Of a stretch of 64,000 nucleotides of DNA, positions 16,789 through 25,461 are shown one piece after another. Each line of letters opens with the position of its first letter. Position 1 is the first letter of the stretch. The translations under genes were made by a program, and so were the position numbers. Below the pieces are notes generated by a model, which ran no database searches, was not told the origin of the DNA, and saw nothing but the letters and a program-made list of their open reading frames with translations. Origin of the DNA: JAJPXC01 sp964520525 (lineage in GTDB: Bacteria > Bacteroidota > Bacteroidia > Bacteroidales > Muribaculaceae). The stretch lies in assembly GCA_964520525.1 (NCBI GenBank), contig CAZFNR010000004.1:65346-129345 (forward strand). The letters run 5' to 3'.

Positions 16789-17499
16789 ATGAGAACAAAA
16801 TACCAGCGCGTGCTCCTCAAACTCAGCGGCGAGTCGCTGATGGGGCAACAAGGCTACGGCATTGACACCGAGCGACTAAACCAATATGCCGCCCAAATCA
16901 AGGAGATTGTCGACAGCGGCGTCCAAGTGGCTGTCGTAATCGGCGGAGGCAACATATTCCGCGGCCTTCAAGGCGCGGCGAAGGGCTTCGACCGGGTTAA
17001 AGGCGACCAGATGGGTATGCTCGCGACAGTCATCAACTCTATCGCCCTCAGCTCGGCTCTCGAAAACGTCGGTCAAGCTTCCCATGTATTCACCGCCCTC
17101 AATATGTATCCCATCGGCGAATATTACAGCAAATGGCACGCTATTGACGCGCTCAACAACGGCGATGTCGCCATCATAGCCGGAGGCACCGGCAACCCCT
17201 TCTTCACCACCGACACCGCCTCGGCTCTTCGCGGGGTAGAGGTGGGGGCCGACGTGATGCTCAAAGGCACTCGCGTCGACGGCATCTATACCGCCGACCC
17301 CGAAAAAGACCCCACGGCGACCAAATTCACCGAAATCACCTACGACGAGGTCTACAACCGCGGATTGAAAGTAATGGACCTCACCGCCACCGCGCTGTGC
17401 AAGGAAAACAAGCTGCCAATCATCGTGTTTGACATGGACACCCCCGGAAACCTCCGAAAGGTGATAGACGGCGAACCCATCGGCACATTAGTCTACTAA
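16789..17499 (+). CDS. pyrH: UMP kinase PyrH
   Basis: A 236-residue amino-acid-kinase-fold enzyme that phosphorylates UMP to UDP. The signature segments are KLSGESLMG at the N terminus, VIGGGNIFRG, GDQMGMLATVINS, IIAGGTGNPFFTTDTASALR and VDGIYTADPEKDP, and PIIVFDM near the end. Normal length. It is followed after 34 bases by frr, the usual pairing. Confidence 0.97.
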   Translation: MRTKYQRVLLKLSGESLMGQQGYGIDTERLNQYAAQIKEIVDSGVQVAVVIGGGNIFRGLQGAAKGFDRVKGDQMGMLATVINSIALSSALENVGQASHVFTALNMYPIGEYYSKWHAIDALNNGDVAIIAGGTGNPFFTTDTASALRGVEVGADVMLKGTRVDGIYTADPEKDPTATKFTEITYDEVYNRGLKVMDLTATALCKENKLPIIVFDMDTPGNLRKVIDGEPIGTLVY

Positions 17500-17533
17500 C
17501 CAACCAAATAAACCACTTAACCTCCACACGATT

Positions 17534-18094
17534 ATGACCGACGTTAAGACTTATCTCGACCCCGCCGACGAAAAAATGGAAATGGCGGTGGCGTATCTCG
17601 ACGAATCGCTGGCCCACATTCGCGCCGGCAAAGCCAACCCGAAAATCCTCGATGGCATCCGTGTCGACTACTACGGCAGCGCGTCACCAATATCCAACGT
17701 GGCCAACATCTCCGTACCCGATGCCCGCACTATAACAATAACCCCCTGGGAGAAGTCGATGTTCCGCGAAATCGAGAAGGCAATCATCAACTCCGACCTG
17801 GGCATCACCCCCGAAAACAACGGTGAGGTTATCCGCATCTCCATCCCCCCGTTGACCGAAGACCGCCGCAAACAACTCGTTAAGCAGTCAAAAGCCGAGG
17901 CTGAACAAGCAAAAGTATCGGTCCGCAACGCCCGCCGCGACGCCATCGAAGGGCTGAAAAAGGCCGTAAAACAAGGTATGCCCGAAGATGTGGAAAAAGA
18001 CGCGGAAGCCCAAGTGCAGAAGCTCCATGACAAATACCTCAAGAAAATCGACGAACTTTTCGCTGCCAAAGAAAAGGAGATTCTCACCGTCTAA
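17534..18094 (+). CDS. frr: Ribosome recycling factor Frr
   Basis: A 186-residue protein that splits post-termination ribosomes with EF-G. Recognisable segments: HIRAGKANPKILDGI, DARTITITPWEKSM, EIEKAIINSDLGITPENNG, RISIPPLTEDRRKQLVKQ and the C-terminal helix with LHDKYLKKIDELFAAKEKEI. Normal length. It lies 34 bases after pyrH and is followed by a strong hairpin about 90 bases downstream. Confidence 0.97.
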   Translation: MTDVKTYLDPADEKMEMAVAYLDESLAHIRAGKANPKILDGIRVDYYGSASPISNVANISVPDARTITITPWEKSMFREIEKAIINSDLGITPENNGEVIRISIPPLTEDRRKQLVKQSKAEAEQAKVSVRNARRDAIEGLKKAVKQGMPEDVEKDAEAQVQKLHDKYLKKIDELFAAKEKEILTV

Positions 18095-18186
18095 GAAACG
18101 CCAACAGCTCCCCCTCCATTTTTCACTTTCAGTGATTCCAAAATAGAGCTTGCCCATTGGCAAGCCGATGATAAACAATATCGTGG

Positions 18187-18212
18187 TAAGGCCGGCCAGC
18201 AGGCCGGCCTTA
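18187..18212 (+). terminator. Strong GC hairpin after frr
   Basis: TAAGGCCGGCC (18187-18197) pairs perfectly with 18202-18212 around AGCA. There is no T-run afterwards, so it is either a weak terminator or an mRNA-end-protecting stem. Confidence 0.5.
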
Positions 18213-18249
18213 TCCGTAACGCGGGGTTACCCCTAAACCTTCAGCAACA

Positions 18250-19029
18250 ATGCAACGAGTCCTGTTCCACTCCACAATCTTCGGGCCCATCCACAGCCGT
18301 CGTCTCGGCACATCGCTCGGGGTCAATCTCTCGCCAACCGATGGCAAAATATGCACGTTTGACTGCGTATACTGCGAAGCCGGCTACAACGCCCAGGGTC
18401 CTGGACGTTCGGGGATGCCATCCCGTGCCGACGTGGCTCGCCTGCTCGAAGATAAACTGTCGGCCATGAAAGCCGCCGGTGAGCCGCTCGACGTGATAAC
18501 ATTCTCAGGCAACGGCGAACCGACCATACACCCCGAATTTGAAGGAATCACCGACGATGTCATCGCCCTGCGCGACCGCCTCTTCCCACAGGTGAAAATC
18601 AGCGTGCTTTGCAACTCCACCCGCCTCACCGACGAAGGGGTCAGGCGCGCGTTGCTGAAAGTCGACAACAACATACTCAAACTCGACTCTGCCGTCGACG
18701 CCACCATGCGCCTGATTGACCGCCCCGGCTCCCCGGCATTCAACTGCACCGATGCCATCAGACAAATCGCCGCCTTCGGCAACCGTTGCATAGTCCAGAC
18801 CATGCTGCTCCGCGGCGAAGATGACGAGGGTCACACCATCGACAACACAACCGATGCCGAGATAGAGGCCCTTACCAACGCCTATAAGTTCATCAAACCC
18901 GCTGAAGTGATGCTCTACTCCATCGACCGCAAAACGCCCGCCTCACGTCTCCGAAAGGTCGAGCGCGACGAACTGCTGCGCATCGCCGACCGTATGCGCC
19001 AAGCAGGGATAAACATCCGTGTCAGCTGA
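18250..19029 (+). CDS. Radical SAM protein (COG0731-like)
   Basis: A 259-residue radical SAM enzyme. The [4Fe-4S] cluster motif is CTFDCVYCEAG (Cys35, Cys39, Cys42), preceded by FGPIHSRRLGTSLGVNLSP, and followed by the SAM-binding FSGNGEPTIHPEFEG. The N-terminal SRRLG..LGV pattern places it in the COG0731 group related to TYW1-type Fe-S oxidoreductases, but it is short and lacks other domains. Substrate unknown. It lies between frr and an LD-carboxypeptidase, 15 bases ahead of the latter. Confidence 0.88.
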   Translation: MQRVLFHSTIFGPIHSRRLGTSLGVNLSPTDGKICTFDCVYCEAGYNAQGPGRSGMPSRADVARLLEDKLSAMKAAGEPLDVITFSGNGEPTIHPEFEGITDDVIALRDRLFPQVKISVLCNSTRLTDEGVRRALLKVDNNILKLDSAVDATMRLIDRPGSPAFNCTDAIRQIAAFGNRCIVQTMLLRGEDDEGHTIDNTTDAEIEALTNAYKFIKPAEVMLYSIDRKTPASRLRKVERDELLRIADRMRQAGINIRVS

Positions 19030-19044
19030 TAATCCAATTTAACC

Positions 19045-19953
19045 ATGATATATCCCCGCCCACTTAACCCGGGCGACAAAATAGCCATTCTGTCGCCGGC
19101 AAGCATCATAAATCCCGATTATGTCGAAGCGGCAGCCTCGACTATCACAGCCGCCGGATGGGCCCCCAAAGTCTATCCTAACGCATTGGGACACAGTGGT
19201 TCATATAGCGGCTCAAGGCAACAGCGGCTCGATGACCTCACCGATGCGCTGACCGACCCATCTGTACGCGCAATCCTCTGTAGCCGTGGCGGCTACGGTA
19301 CCGTCCACCTCCTCGACGACCTGTCACGACTGCCGTTGGCCGACGACCCCAAATGGATTATCGGCTTCAGCGACATCTCCGCGCTCCATGCGCTGATGCA
19401 ATCCAATAAGATAGCAAGCCTGCACGCTTCCATGGCCAAGCAGCTTGCCAGGGGGGGTGAAAATCCACTTAATCAACAGTTATTCAGTATATTGCACGGT
19501 GAAATGCCCAGTTATGTGTTTGATTCCGACCAGCGAAACAGAGAGGGTGTCGCCACCGGCCGGCTTGTAGGCGGCAACCTCGCCGTCCTCGCCGGACTTA
19601 TCGGCACCCCCTACGACATGCTGCGACCCGACACCTTGCTGTTCATCGAAGATATAGCCGAACCCATCTACAAAGTGGAACGCATCCTCTACCAATTGCG
19701 TCTAAAAGGAGTGCTCCAAAGGCTACGAGGTCTCATCGTAGGCCGTTTCACCGAATATAGCCCCGACGCCAACTACCGCGCCATGGAGGAGATGATAGCA
19801 GAAATGACGGCCCCCTATGCCTATCCCATAGCTTTTAACGTCCCCGTCGGACATATCGACGACAACATCCCCCTCATCGTAGGCTCCACCGCCACCCTCA
19901 CCGTCACCCCCGCCACAGTCGCGCTTACTCAGGGAAAAACGGTTTCTAACTAA
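19045..19953 (+). CDS. Muramoyltetrapeptide (LD-) carboxypeptidase, S66 family
   Basis: A 302-residue serine peptidase of the LdcA type, which trims D-Ala from murein tetrapeptides during recycling. The nucleophile motif is visible as CSRGGYGTVHLLDDL, then IIGFSDISALHALM. The C-terminal domain carries the Glu/His pair in FIEDIAEPIYKVERIL and FNVPVGHIDDNIPL. No signal peptide, so cytoplasmic. Normal length. Contains a G7 run at about 19450, in frame here. A terminator follows. Confidence 0.92.
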   Translation: MIYPRPLNPGDKIAILSPASIINPDYVEAAASTITAAGWAPKVYPNALGHSGSYSGSRQQRLDDLTDALTDPSVRAILCSRGGYGTVHLLDDLSRLPLADDPKWIIGFSDISALHALMQSNKIASLHASMAKQLARGGENPLNQQLFSILHGEMPSYVFDSDQRNREGVATGRLVGGNLAVLAGLIGTPYDMLRPDTLLFIEDIAEPIYKVERILYQLRLKGVLQRLRGLIVGRFTEYSPDANYRAMEEMIAEMTAPYAYPIAFNVPVGHIDDNIPLIVGSTATLTVTPATVALTQGKTVSN

Positions 19954-19996
19954 CGTTTTTGAGTGTCAAAACAAACCGCCTAATATCAGGCAACGA

Positions 19997-20037
19997 AAAG
20001 GGAAGCCGGGCAATGGCCCAACTTCCCTTTAGTTCTT
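19997..20037. terminator. Bidirectional terminator between convergent genes
   Basis: AAAGGGAAG (19997-20005) pairs with CTTCCCTTT (20022-20030), with an inner GGG/CCC pairing. T-rich bases follow on the plus strand (AGTTCTTT) and TTTT on the minus strand. It separates the plus-strand LD-carboxypeptidase from the minus-strand sulfatase-like gene. Confidence 0.75.
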
Positions 20038-20105
20038 TAATCCGCTAGGATTTACAATATTTTCATCTGCCGGTCTCTAACGATGCAAAAACACAGCATT
20101 TTGAG

Positions 20106-21926
20106 TTATTGAGCAGTTTTAAGCAGGTTAAATTTCAGTATTTTGTCACTTACGTCACGAGCGCGTCGCAAGTGGTCGAGCCGCAGCGAGTCGACACTGC
20201 CGGAATCGCCGCACAAGTCGCCGGCAAAACCTATTGCCACCCCGGGGAAATCGGAATCAAGCACCGACTGTCCCATACCATGCCAACAATAGTCAGTCCA
20301 ACCCATTAGGTCAAGCAACGTCGAGTAAACATCAACTTGCCCCAATTGGCCATCGTAACGGCCTGGGACGGGCGAGTTCAAGACTATGAGCGGTGTGTGT
20401 TGCCCGGCATCGACAAACTGTCGTGAATGTGGGCTTCTGACCGCCTCTTTGCGGCGGTCGGCGAGGCCTTCATGGTCTCCGACTATCGCCACCATAGTTT
20501 CTGCATAGTCAGGGCGCGTCTTGAGGTATTCTATCAGTGTGGCCAACGAATGATCTGTGTAGTTGACAGTTATCATATAGTTTTTCACCATCTCAGGGTA
20601 ATCCCCTTTGAAGTTGACACGGCGCAGCTTTTCAGGGAGGCGGAACGGATTGTGGCCTGAATATGTGACCCACATCAAGAATGCCCGCTCTCCCGCCGGC
20701 CATATCTCTCCGCGGCGCAACTTCTCGACACTCTGAGCCATGAATCCCCCGTCGCTCAAGCGGCGGGCAGTCCCTACCGGTTCATTGTTGTTCCACGAGG
20801 TGTGGTGGATGAGTGTATCCACCCCGAAAGCATCCGCTACACGAATCTGGTTCCAAACGTAGGGTTTGTCGCAGGTGAGTATATAGGAGCGTCCTCCGCG
20901 TTCGCGCATAGCTTTTGGAAGCGTGTAAAAGTTGTAGTCGGCAGCCTCGTAGGAATAGACGCTGTTGCGCATGGGAAGCATACCGGCGAGCGTCAGCAAC
21001 TGACCGTCAATCGAACGGCCATTGGCGGCTTGCGTTACGACATTCGGGGCGAAAAATGTTGCGGTGTCGGCGATAAGCGAATTCAGATAAGGGGTCAATT
21101 CGACACCTTCCACCGATTTCTCAAGCGGCCAGCTTTCAAGCGACTCACACATAATTATCACCAAATTTTCACGTCGGGGGCGTTGTTTCGCCAACGAGTC
21201 TACCGCCGGTAGCCCGCACATTTCACTATGCGCGTCAAGCCACCCCGCAACCTCCGTCACAATCTCGGGAGTAAGCTCCTCTTTGGCTCTCAGTATGTCG
21301 TGGACAACGAAACCGCCTATTGTATAGACCGGGGTTATGCAGGTCGATTTATAGCAGTTTATGCGAAGCCCGTCCATATGCTTTATCGGGCCTCCGCGCC
21401 AAGCGTCGGCAGCCCATGCCAACAGCGACAGGATTGCGACGGTAACGAGATAGGGGAGGGGTCGCGGCCGAGCGTTGCCGCGGCCGGCGACCGACGGATA
21501 CAACGCAACTGCCGTCGCAGTGAGCAGAGGGAGCAACAGATAAAGCCAACTGAACGAGTCAACCACGCTGTCGGTGAAGTCAGAGAGATTCCCCGCGAGC
21601 AGATAGCTTTGTGCCGGTATGGCGTTGAAATAAGTGCGGCAATACATCAGGTTGGCCACCATCACGCCGTCGACAATTAATAGCAATGCGGCGTGTACCC
21701 ACCTTGATTTTGTGAAAAGCGCCGGTAGAGCGAGCAGGGTTGTAGCAAGCAACAAATAGGGCCAAAACGGGAGGAAACAGAACGGGCGGAAAGTGGTCTG
21801 GCTCATCCACAGCAAATCGAAGGCAAGGAGCGTGAGCAATGATGCCACCCACCAATATGAGAAACGGACTGTCCACAACGAAGCGGGGAACAGGCTGCTC
21901 AATATGTTACTTATCTTCTTTTTCAT
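20106..21926 (-). CDS. LTA synthase / phosphoethanolamine transferase-like membrane sulfatase-fold protein
   Basis: A 606-residue protein. Residues 1-200 carry about five transmembrane helices; the rest is a periplasmic alkaline-phosphatase/sulfatase domain with ENLVIIMCESLESW (metal site), an ANGRSIDGQLLTL segment around the expected Thr/Ser nucleophile, WVTYSGHNPFRLP and VAIVGDHEGLADRR (metal-binding Asp-His). Family members transfer glycerol phosphate or phosphoethanolamine from lipids to envelope glycans; the acceptor here is unknown. Its start overlaps the THUMP methyltransferase gene by 20 bases. Confidence 0.88.
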   Translation of the reverse strand: MKKKISNILSSLFPASLWTVRFSYWWVASLLTLLAFDLLWMSQTTFRPFCFLPFWPYLLLATTLLALPALFTKSRWVHAALLLIVDGVMVANLMYCRTYFNAIPAQSYLLAGNLSDFTDSVVDSFSWLYLLLPLLTATAVALYPSVAGRGNARPRPLPYLVTVAILSLLAWAADAWRGGPIKHMDGLRINCYKSTCITPVYTIGGFVVHDILRAKEELTPEIVTEVAGWLDAHSEMCGLPAVDSLAKQRPRRENLVIIMCESLESWPLEKSVEGVELTPYLNSLIADTATFFAPNVVTQAANGRSIDGQLLTLAGMLPMRNSVYSYEAADYNFYTLPKAMRERGGRSYILTCDKPYVWNQIRVADAFGVDTLIHHTSWNNNEPVGTARRLSDGGFMAQSVEKLRRGEIWPAGERAFLMWVTYSGHNPFRLPEKLRRVNFKGDYPEMVKNYMITVNYTDHSLATLIEYLKTRPDYAETMVAIVGDHEGLADRRKEAVRSPHSRQFVDAGQHTPLIVLNSPVPGRYDGQLGQVDVYSTLLDLMGWTDYCWHGMGQSVLDSDFPGVAIGFAGDLCGDSGSVDSLRLDHLRRARDVSDKILKFNLLKTAQ

Positions 21927-23610
21927 TTGAGTCTTTACTGTTGTCCTTCCATCCGCGGCGGCTGCGCATTATAGTGCCCGACGAGGGGGGTAACGACGGT
22001 TTTCGACCTGTGATTGATTTGAGAGCGTCGATGTTGCGGCGTTGCGCGAGCGGATTATCATCATGACCGAGGTCAAAGTCGGGTTTCTGAGAGAACTCGC
22101 CGGCAGCTTTCGGTTTTGGAGCGTCACGGTCGAAGCGGGGTTTGCCGCCATCGCGACTGAATCTTGGCTTTGAGTCCTTGTCGAAGCGGGGTTTGCCGCC
22201 ATCGCGGCCATAGCGGGGTTTGTCACCGCGGTCAAAATGCTCGCGGCGTCCGTCGCCGTCATCGCGGCGGAAATGCGGTGATTTAGGCCGGTAACGCTCT
22301 TCCAATTTGTTGCGCGGCTCGCGCGAGTCTTTACCACCAAACCCTTTTTCGCGGGCTTCGCGCTTCCATTCGCGGTCATCGGGACGGCGGCGAGTCATGC
22401 GTCGGTCGGGTTTGTCGTCGTCGAGGCCTTTGATGCGACCGCCGGCGGCGCGGAATGAGCTGTAATCCCCGTCAAATATGATGTATTCGCGCAACTCGCA
22501 GTCGAGCGCGCCGTTAAATAGCTCGAGTTTAGACGACGGTGCGAGCCCGATTTTCTGGAAATACTCTTCCCTGTATCCGATAATCCAGGCGTGATAGCCG
22601 GTAAACACCCGTTTCAGCTTTTGACCAATCATCTCATATAGACCGTCCATATCTTCGACACTGATACGCTCGCCATACGGAGGGTTTGTGACAAGCACAC
22701 CGCCTTCGGGCGACGAAGGGGCCTCAGTCCATTGCGACAGCGGCTTGACCTGAAGATTTATGTAGCGTCCCACGCCCGCGCTTTTAATGTTGGCTTCCGC
22801 GATAGACACGGCGCGTGGTGAGATGTCAGCCCCGTAGATTTTGAAGTCAATGTCGCGCTCTTCGGAGTCGTCATTGTACAGACGGTCAAATATCTCAGAG
22901 TCAAAATCTTTCCACTGCTCAAACGCGAATCCCTTGCGATAGATGCCGGGGTTGATGTTTGCCGCTATCAGAGCCGCTTCGACCAAGAATGTTCCGGAGC
23001 CGCACATAGGGTCGACAAGCGGGCAGTCACCCCGCCATCCGCTTTTGAGTATTATGCCGGCAGCCAACACCTCGTTAATCGGGGCCTCGGTCTGCGCCAC
23101 TCGGTAACCGCGTTTATGAAGCGACTCGCCCGACGAATCAAGCGACAGGGTGACGCGGTCGCCGGAGATATGCACATTAATCATCACATCGGCGCCGGTC
23201 AGACGCACTTTTGGGCGCGAATCGGGGCCGAAACGGTCTTTGAAATAGTCGACTATCGCATCTTTAACGCGATAGGTCACATACCGAGAGTGGGTGAACT
23301 CGTCGGAATAGGCCGTGACATCGATGGCAAAACTTTTGTCGAGCGTCAGAATCTGATTCCAGTCGTACTCCTTGACCATTTCATAGAGACTTTCGGGGTC
23401 TTTGGCTATGAACTTATATATGGGCTTGAGAATCCTCAACGCCGTGCGGCAACAAAGGTTGGCCTTATAAAGCATCTCAAGGTCGCCTTCAAAGGAGACC
23501 ATGCGTCTTCCGAGCTCAACGTTCTTGGCGCCTATGCCGCGCAGTTCGTCGGCGAGGACATCTTCCAAGCCTTGGAATGTCTTGGCGACCATTTCAAATT
23601 CTTCTTTCAT
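21907..23610 (-). CDS. THUMP-domain class I RNA methyltransferase with a basic repetitive tail
   Basis: A 567-residue protein. Residues 1-165 form a ferredoxin-like/THUMP RNA-binding part (AKTFQGLEDVLADEL at the N terminus). Residues ~185-400 are the Rossmann methyltransferase with DPMCGSGTFLVEAALIA and the catalytic TNPPYGER, as in RlmL/RlmK N2-guanine enzymes and YpsC. Residues ~410-530 are low-complexity, rich in Arg, Asp, Lys and Gly, with repeats of KPRF/YxRDGG type, then a conserved end (GTIMRSRRGWKDN). The likely substrate is 23S rRNA. It overlaps both neighbours (20 and 4 bases). Confidence 0.9.
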   Translation of the reverse strand: MKEEFEMVAKTFQGLEDVLADELRGIGAKNVELGRRMVSFEGDLEMLYKANLCCRTALRILKPIYKFIAKDPESLYEMVKEYDWNQILTLDKSFAIDVTAYSDEFTHSRYVTYRVKDAIVDYFKDRFGPDSRPKVRLTGADVMINVHISGDRVTLSLDSSGESLHKRGYRVAQTEAPINEVLAAGIILKSGWRGDCPLVDPMCGSGTFLVEAALIAANINPGIYRKGFAFEQWKDFDSEIFDRLYNDDSEERDIDFKIYGADISPRAVSIAEANIKSAGVGRYINLQVKPLSQWTEAPSSPEGGVLVTNPPYGERISVEDMDGLYEMIGQKLKRVFTGYHAWIIGYREEYFQKIGLAPSSKLELFNGALDCELREYIIFDGDYSSFRAAGGRIKGLDDDKPDRRMTRRRPDDREWKREAREKGFGGKDSREPRNKLEERYRPKSPHFRRDDGDGRREHFDRGDKPRYGRDGGKPRFDKDSKPRFSRDGGKPRFDRDAPKPKAAGEFSQKPDFDLGHDDNPLAQRRNIDALKSITGRKPSLPPSSGTIMRSRRGWKDNSKDSNEKEDK

Positions 23611-24527
23611 TGTTTGAATCTTAAAATATTGTCAGCTTTTGCTTGTACTAATTTCTCTCCGGGAGCCACATCGGAGGTAACCCAGAGATTGCCGCCTATC
23701 ACAGCCCCGTCACCGATTGTTATACGGCCAAGAATGGTGGCGTTGGAATAGATGACCACATTGTTGCCAATAATAGGATGTCGCGGTATCCCTTTTATCA
23801 GATTACCATCGGCGTCGGTATCGAAACTTTTTGCTCCGAGGGTGACACCCTGGTATATTTTCACATTGTCGCCTATGCGGGCAGTAGCACCTATTACCAC
23901 ACCCGTGCCGTGGTCGATGGTGAACGCCCTGCCTATCGTCGCCGCGGGGTGGATGTCGATTCCGGTCTCGCTATGGGCCTGCTCTCCAATCATCCGCGGT
24001 ATCACCGGCACCCCAAGCTCGACCAGCAGATGGGCCATGCGGTAATTTGCAATCGCTCTGATAGCGGGATAGCAATAAATCACCTCCTGAGTCGAAACTG
24101 CGGCGGGGTCGCCGTTGTAGGTTGCTATCACGTCAGCCTCAAGCAGCTGTCGCAACTCAGGCAACCGGCTGACGAAACTGTCGGCCTTTTCGCTACCTAT
24201 CTTCTTCAAACTAACGATATCAGGCTCCTCCTCGCGCTCGTCGGCTAAACCCATGCCTGCGGCTATCTGGTCGACAAGAAGTTCATAGAGCCGCTCAAGC
24301 GACACACCGGTATGATAGACAATGTTGTTTCTGTTGACATCGCTGTTGCCGAAAAACCCGGGGAAAATCAGAGCCCGGCACAACTCAATCATTTCAGCCA
24401 CAGCTTTTTGTGACGGTAACGGCTCGCCGCGCCATCTCATGTGGCACATACTTTTAAGATTATCCTGTGCCGACAGCCGGGCTACTGTCGCACTCATCAC
24501 ACACTCGTGAGGTTCGGGCGTTACCAT
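23607..24527 (-). CDS. Serine O-acetyltransferase (CysE/EpsC-like)
   Basis: A 306-residue enzyme making O-acetylserine for cysteine synthesis. The N-terminal ~170 residues are the helical SATase domain; the C-terminal part is a left-handed beta-helix of hexapeptide repeats (IDIHPAATIGRAFTIDHGTG, VVIGATARIGDNVKIYQGVT, then LGAKS). The active-site His in the IDHGTG segment is present. It is the longer Bacteroidota form compared with about 270 residues for E. coli CysE. It overlaps the THUMP gene by 4 bases. A TAAATTCG -7-like box is at 24553-24560. Confidence 0.92.
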   Translation of the reverse strand: MVTPEPHECVMSATVARLSAQDNLKSMCHMRWRGEPLPSQKAVAEMIELCRALIFPGFFGNSDVNRNNIVYHTGVSLERLYELLVDQIAAGMGLADEREEEPDIVSLKKIGSEKADSFVSRLPELRQLLEADVIATYNGDPAAVSTQEVIYCYPAIRAIANYRMAHLLVELGVPVIPRMIGEQAHSETGIDIHPAATIGRAFTIDHGTGVVIGATARIGDNVKIYQGVTLGAKSFDTDADGNLIKGIPRHPIIGNNVVIYSNATILGRITIGDGAVIGGNLWVTSDVAPGEKLVQAKADNILRFKQ

Positions 24528-24668
24528 GCTACTAATCCGGTATATTACAACGCGAATTTACTCAAATAATTCGTTTCACACCACTAAATCCCCAACAATT
24601 CCCACAACGTCCGCCAGAGACCGTGATTCCCACCCGCGGATGACAACGCACAACCGAGCGTGAAAGCC

Positions 24669-25400
24669 TTACTTTCTCCACGGAGCGAAACGCGACGCCA
24701 GCTCCCGCATCTCTTTTGCTACCGCCCGGTCAAGGCCTTCGGGGACGAAAGTGATGGCAGCCGGGTCGCGGCCCGTTATCATGCCGTATTCCATACACGC
24801 CGCGAGATACGACGCTCTTAGCGACGGATGGCAATAGTCGTTGTAAAGCAAACCGGCCGCGCTCGCTCCCCCTCGCTCAAACACGTCGGCCACCGCGTCG
24901 CCCACGGGGCATATGCGCACTCCGGGGATGTCGCGCGCGACGTTCATGAAACTCTTGTGGAGAGCTCGCGAATCGGCTTTGAAGGTCTCCCACTCGCCGG
25001 AATACGCCCAATTCATCGGGACGATTATCTCGGCCTGCGGATTCGGACAGTTGGCCAAAATAAACATCTTCCACAGCTTCACCGATTCAAGAAGCGTCTC
25101 GGGCATCGTGCGCGGCAACGAACTCTGTTCCTGCAAAATGATTATATCCCAAGGCTGTGAAGCTACAAGGCTTTTCGACAGCTCGTCGTTGTAATGGAAC
25201 AGCAACGTGCGACCGAGTTGAGTGCGTTTCTCCCACTTCATGTCGAGACCGTCGGCAGCCGCCATCGCGTTAAACATCGCTGTCTGGCCGTTAACCTCAA
25301 TCAGGCTGTTGTTTAGCGAAAGAATGCGCACGGGTTTTTGAGCCTGCGCCACGAACGCTGCGATCAGCGTGACGATAATCGCTATTGAAATCTGTTTCAT
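24669..25400 (-). CDS. Secreted SGNH-hydrolase-like protein (DUF4886-like)
   Basis: A 243-residue protein with a signal peptide (MKQISIAIIVTLIAAFVAQA). The mature part starts VRILSLNNSLIEVNGQ, where the Ser of NNSL is the likely SGNH nucleophile, and ends with NDYCHPSLRASYLAA, a DxxH pair expected of the catalytic Asp/His. Likely an esterase or acetyl-hydrolase; substrate unknown. The ORF can extend to 25475, but this would overlap the glycosyltransferase and bury the signal peptide, so 25400 is taken. It follows the glycosyltransferase after 61 bases. Confidence 0.75.
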   Translation of the reverse strand: MKQISIAIIVTLIAAFVAQAQKPVRILSLNNSLIEVNGQTAMFNAMAAADGLDMKWEKRTQLGRTLLFHYNDELSKSLVASQPWDIIILQEQSSLPRTMPETLLESVKLWKMFILANCPNPQAEIIVPMNWAYSGEWETFKADSRALHKSFMNVARDIPGVRICPVGDAVADVFERGGASAAGLLYNDYCHPSLRASYLAACMEYGMITGRDPAAITFVPEGLDRAVAKEMRELASRFAPWRK

Positions 25401-25461
25401 GTGATAACCTATTTCTTTAATAATTAGTAAAAAGCTATGTTTGTCAAGGAGGTTGCGCTCG

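Noticed and set aside
18187..18212. The GC hairpin after frr as a mobile-element end or attachment site
   Set aside because: It is a simple perfect stem with a 4-base loop and no direct repeats; a transcript-end structure explains it.
22130..22210. Repeated GGGTTTGCCGCCATCGCG units as a possible CRISPR or intergenic repeat
   Set aside because: They are in frame inside the THUMP methyltransferase gene and encode its repetitive tail; there are no regular spacers.
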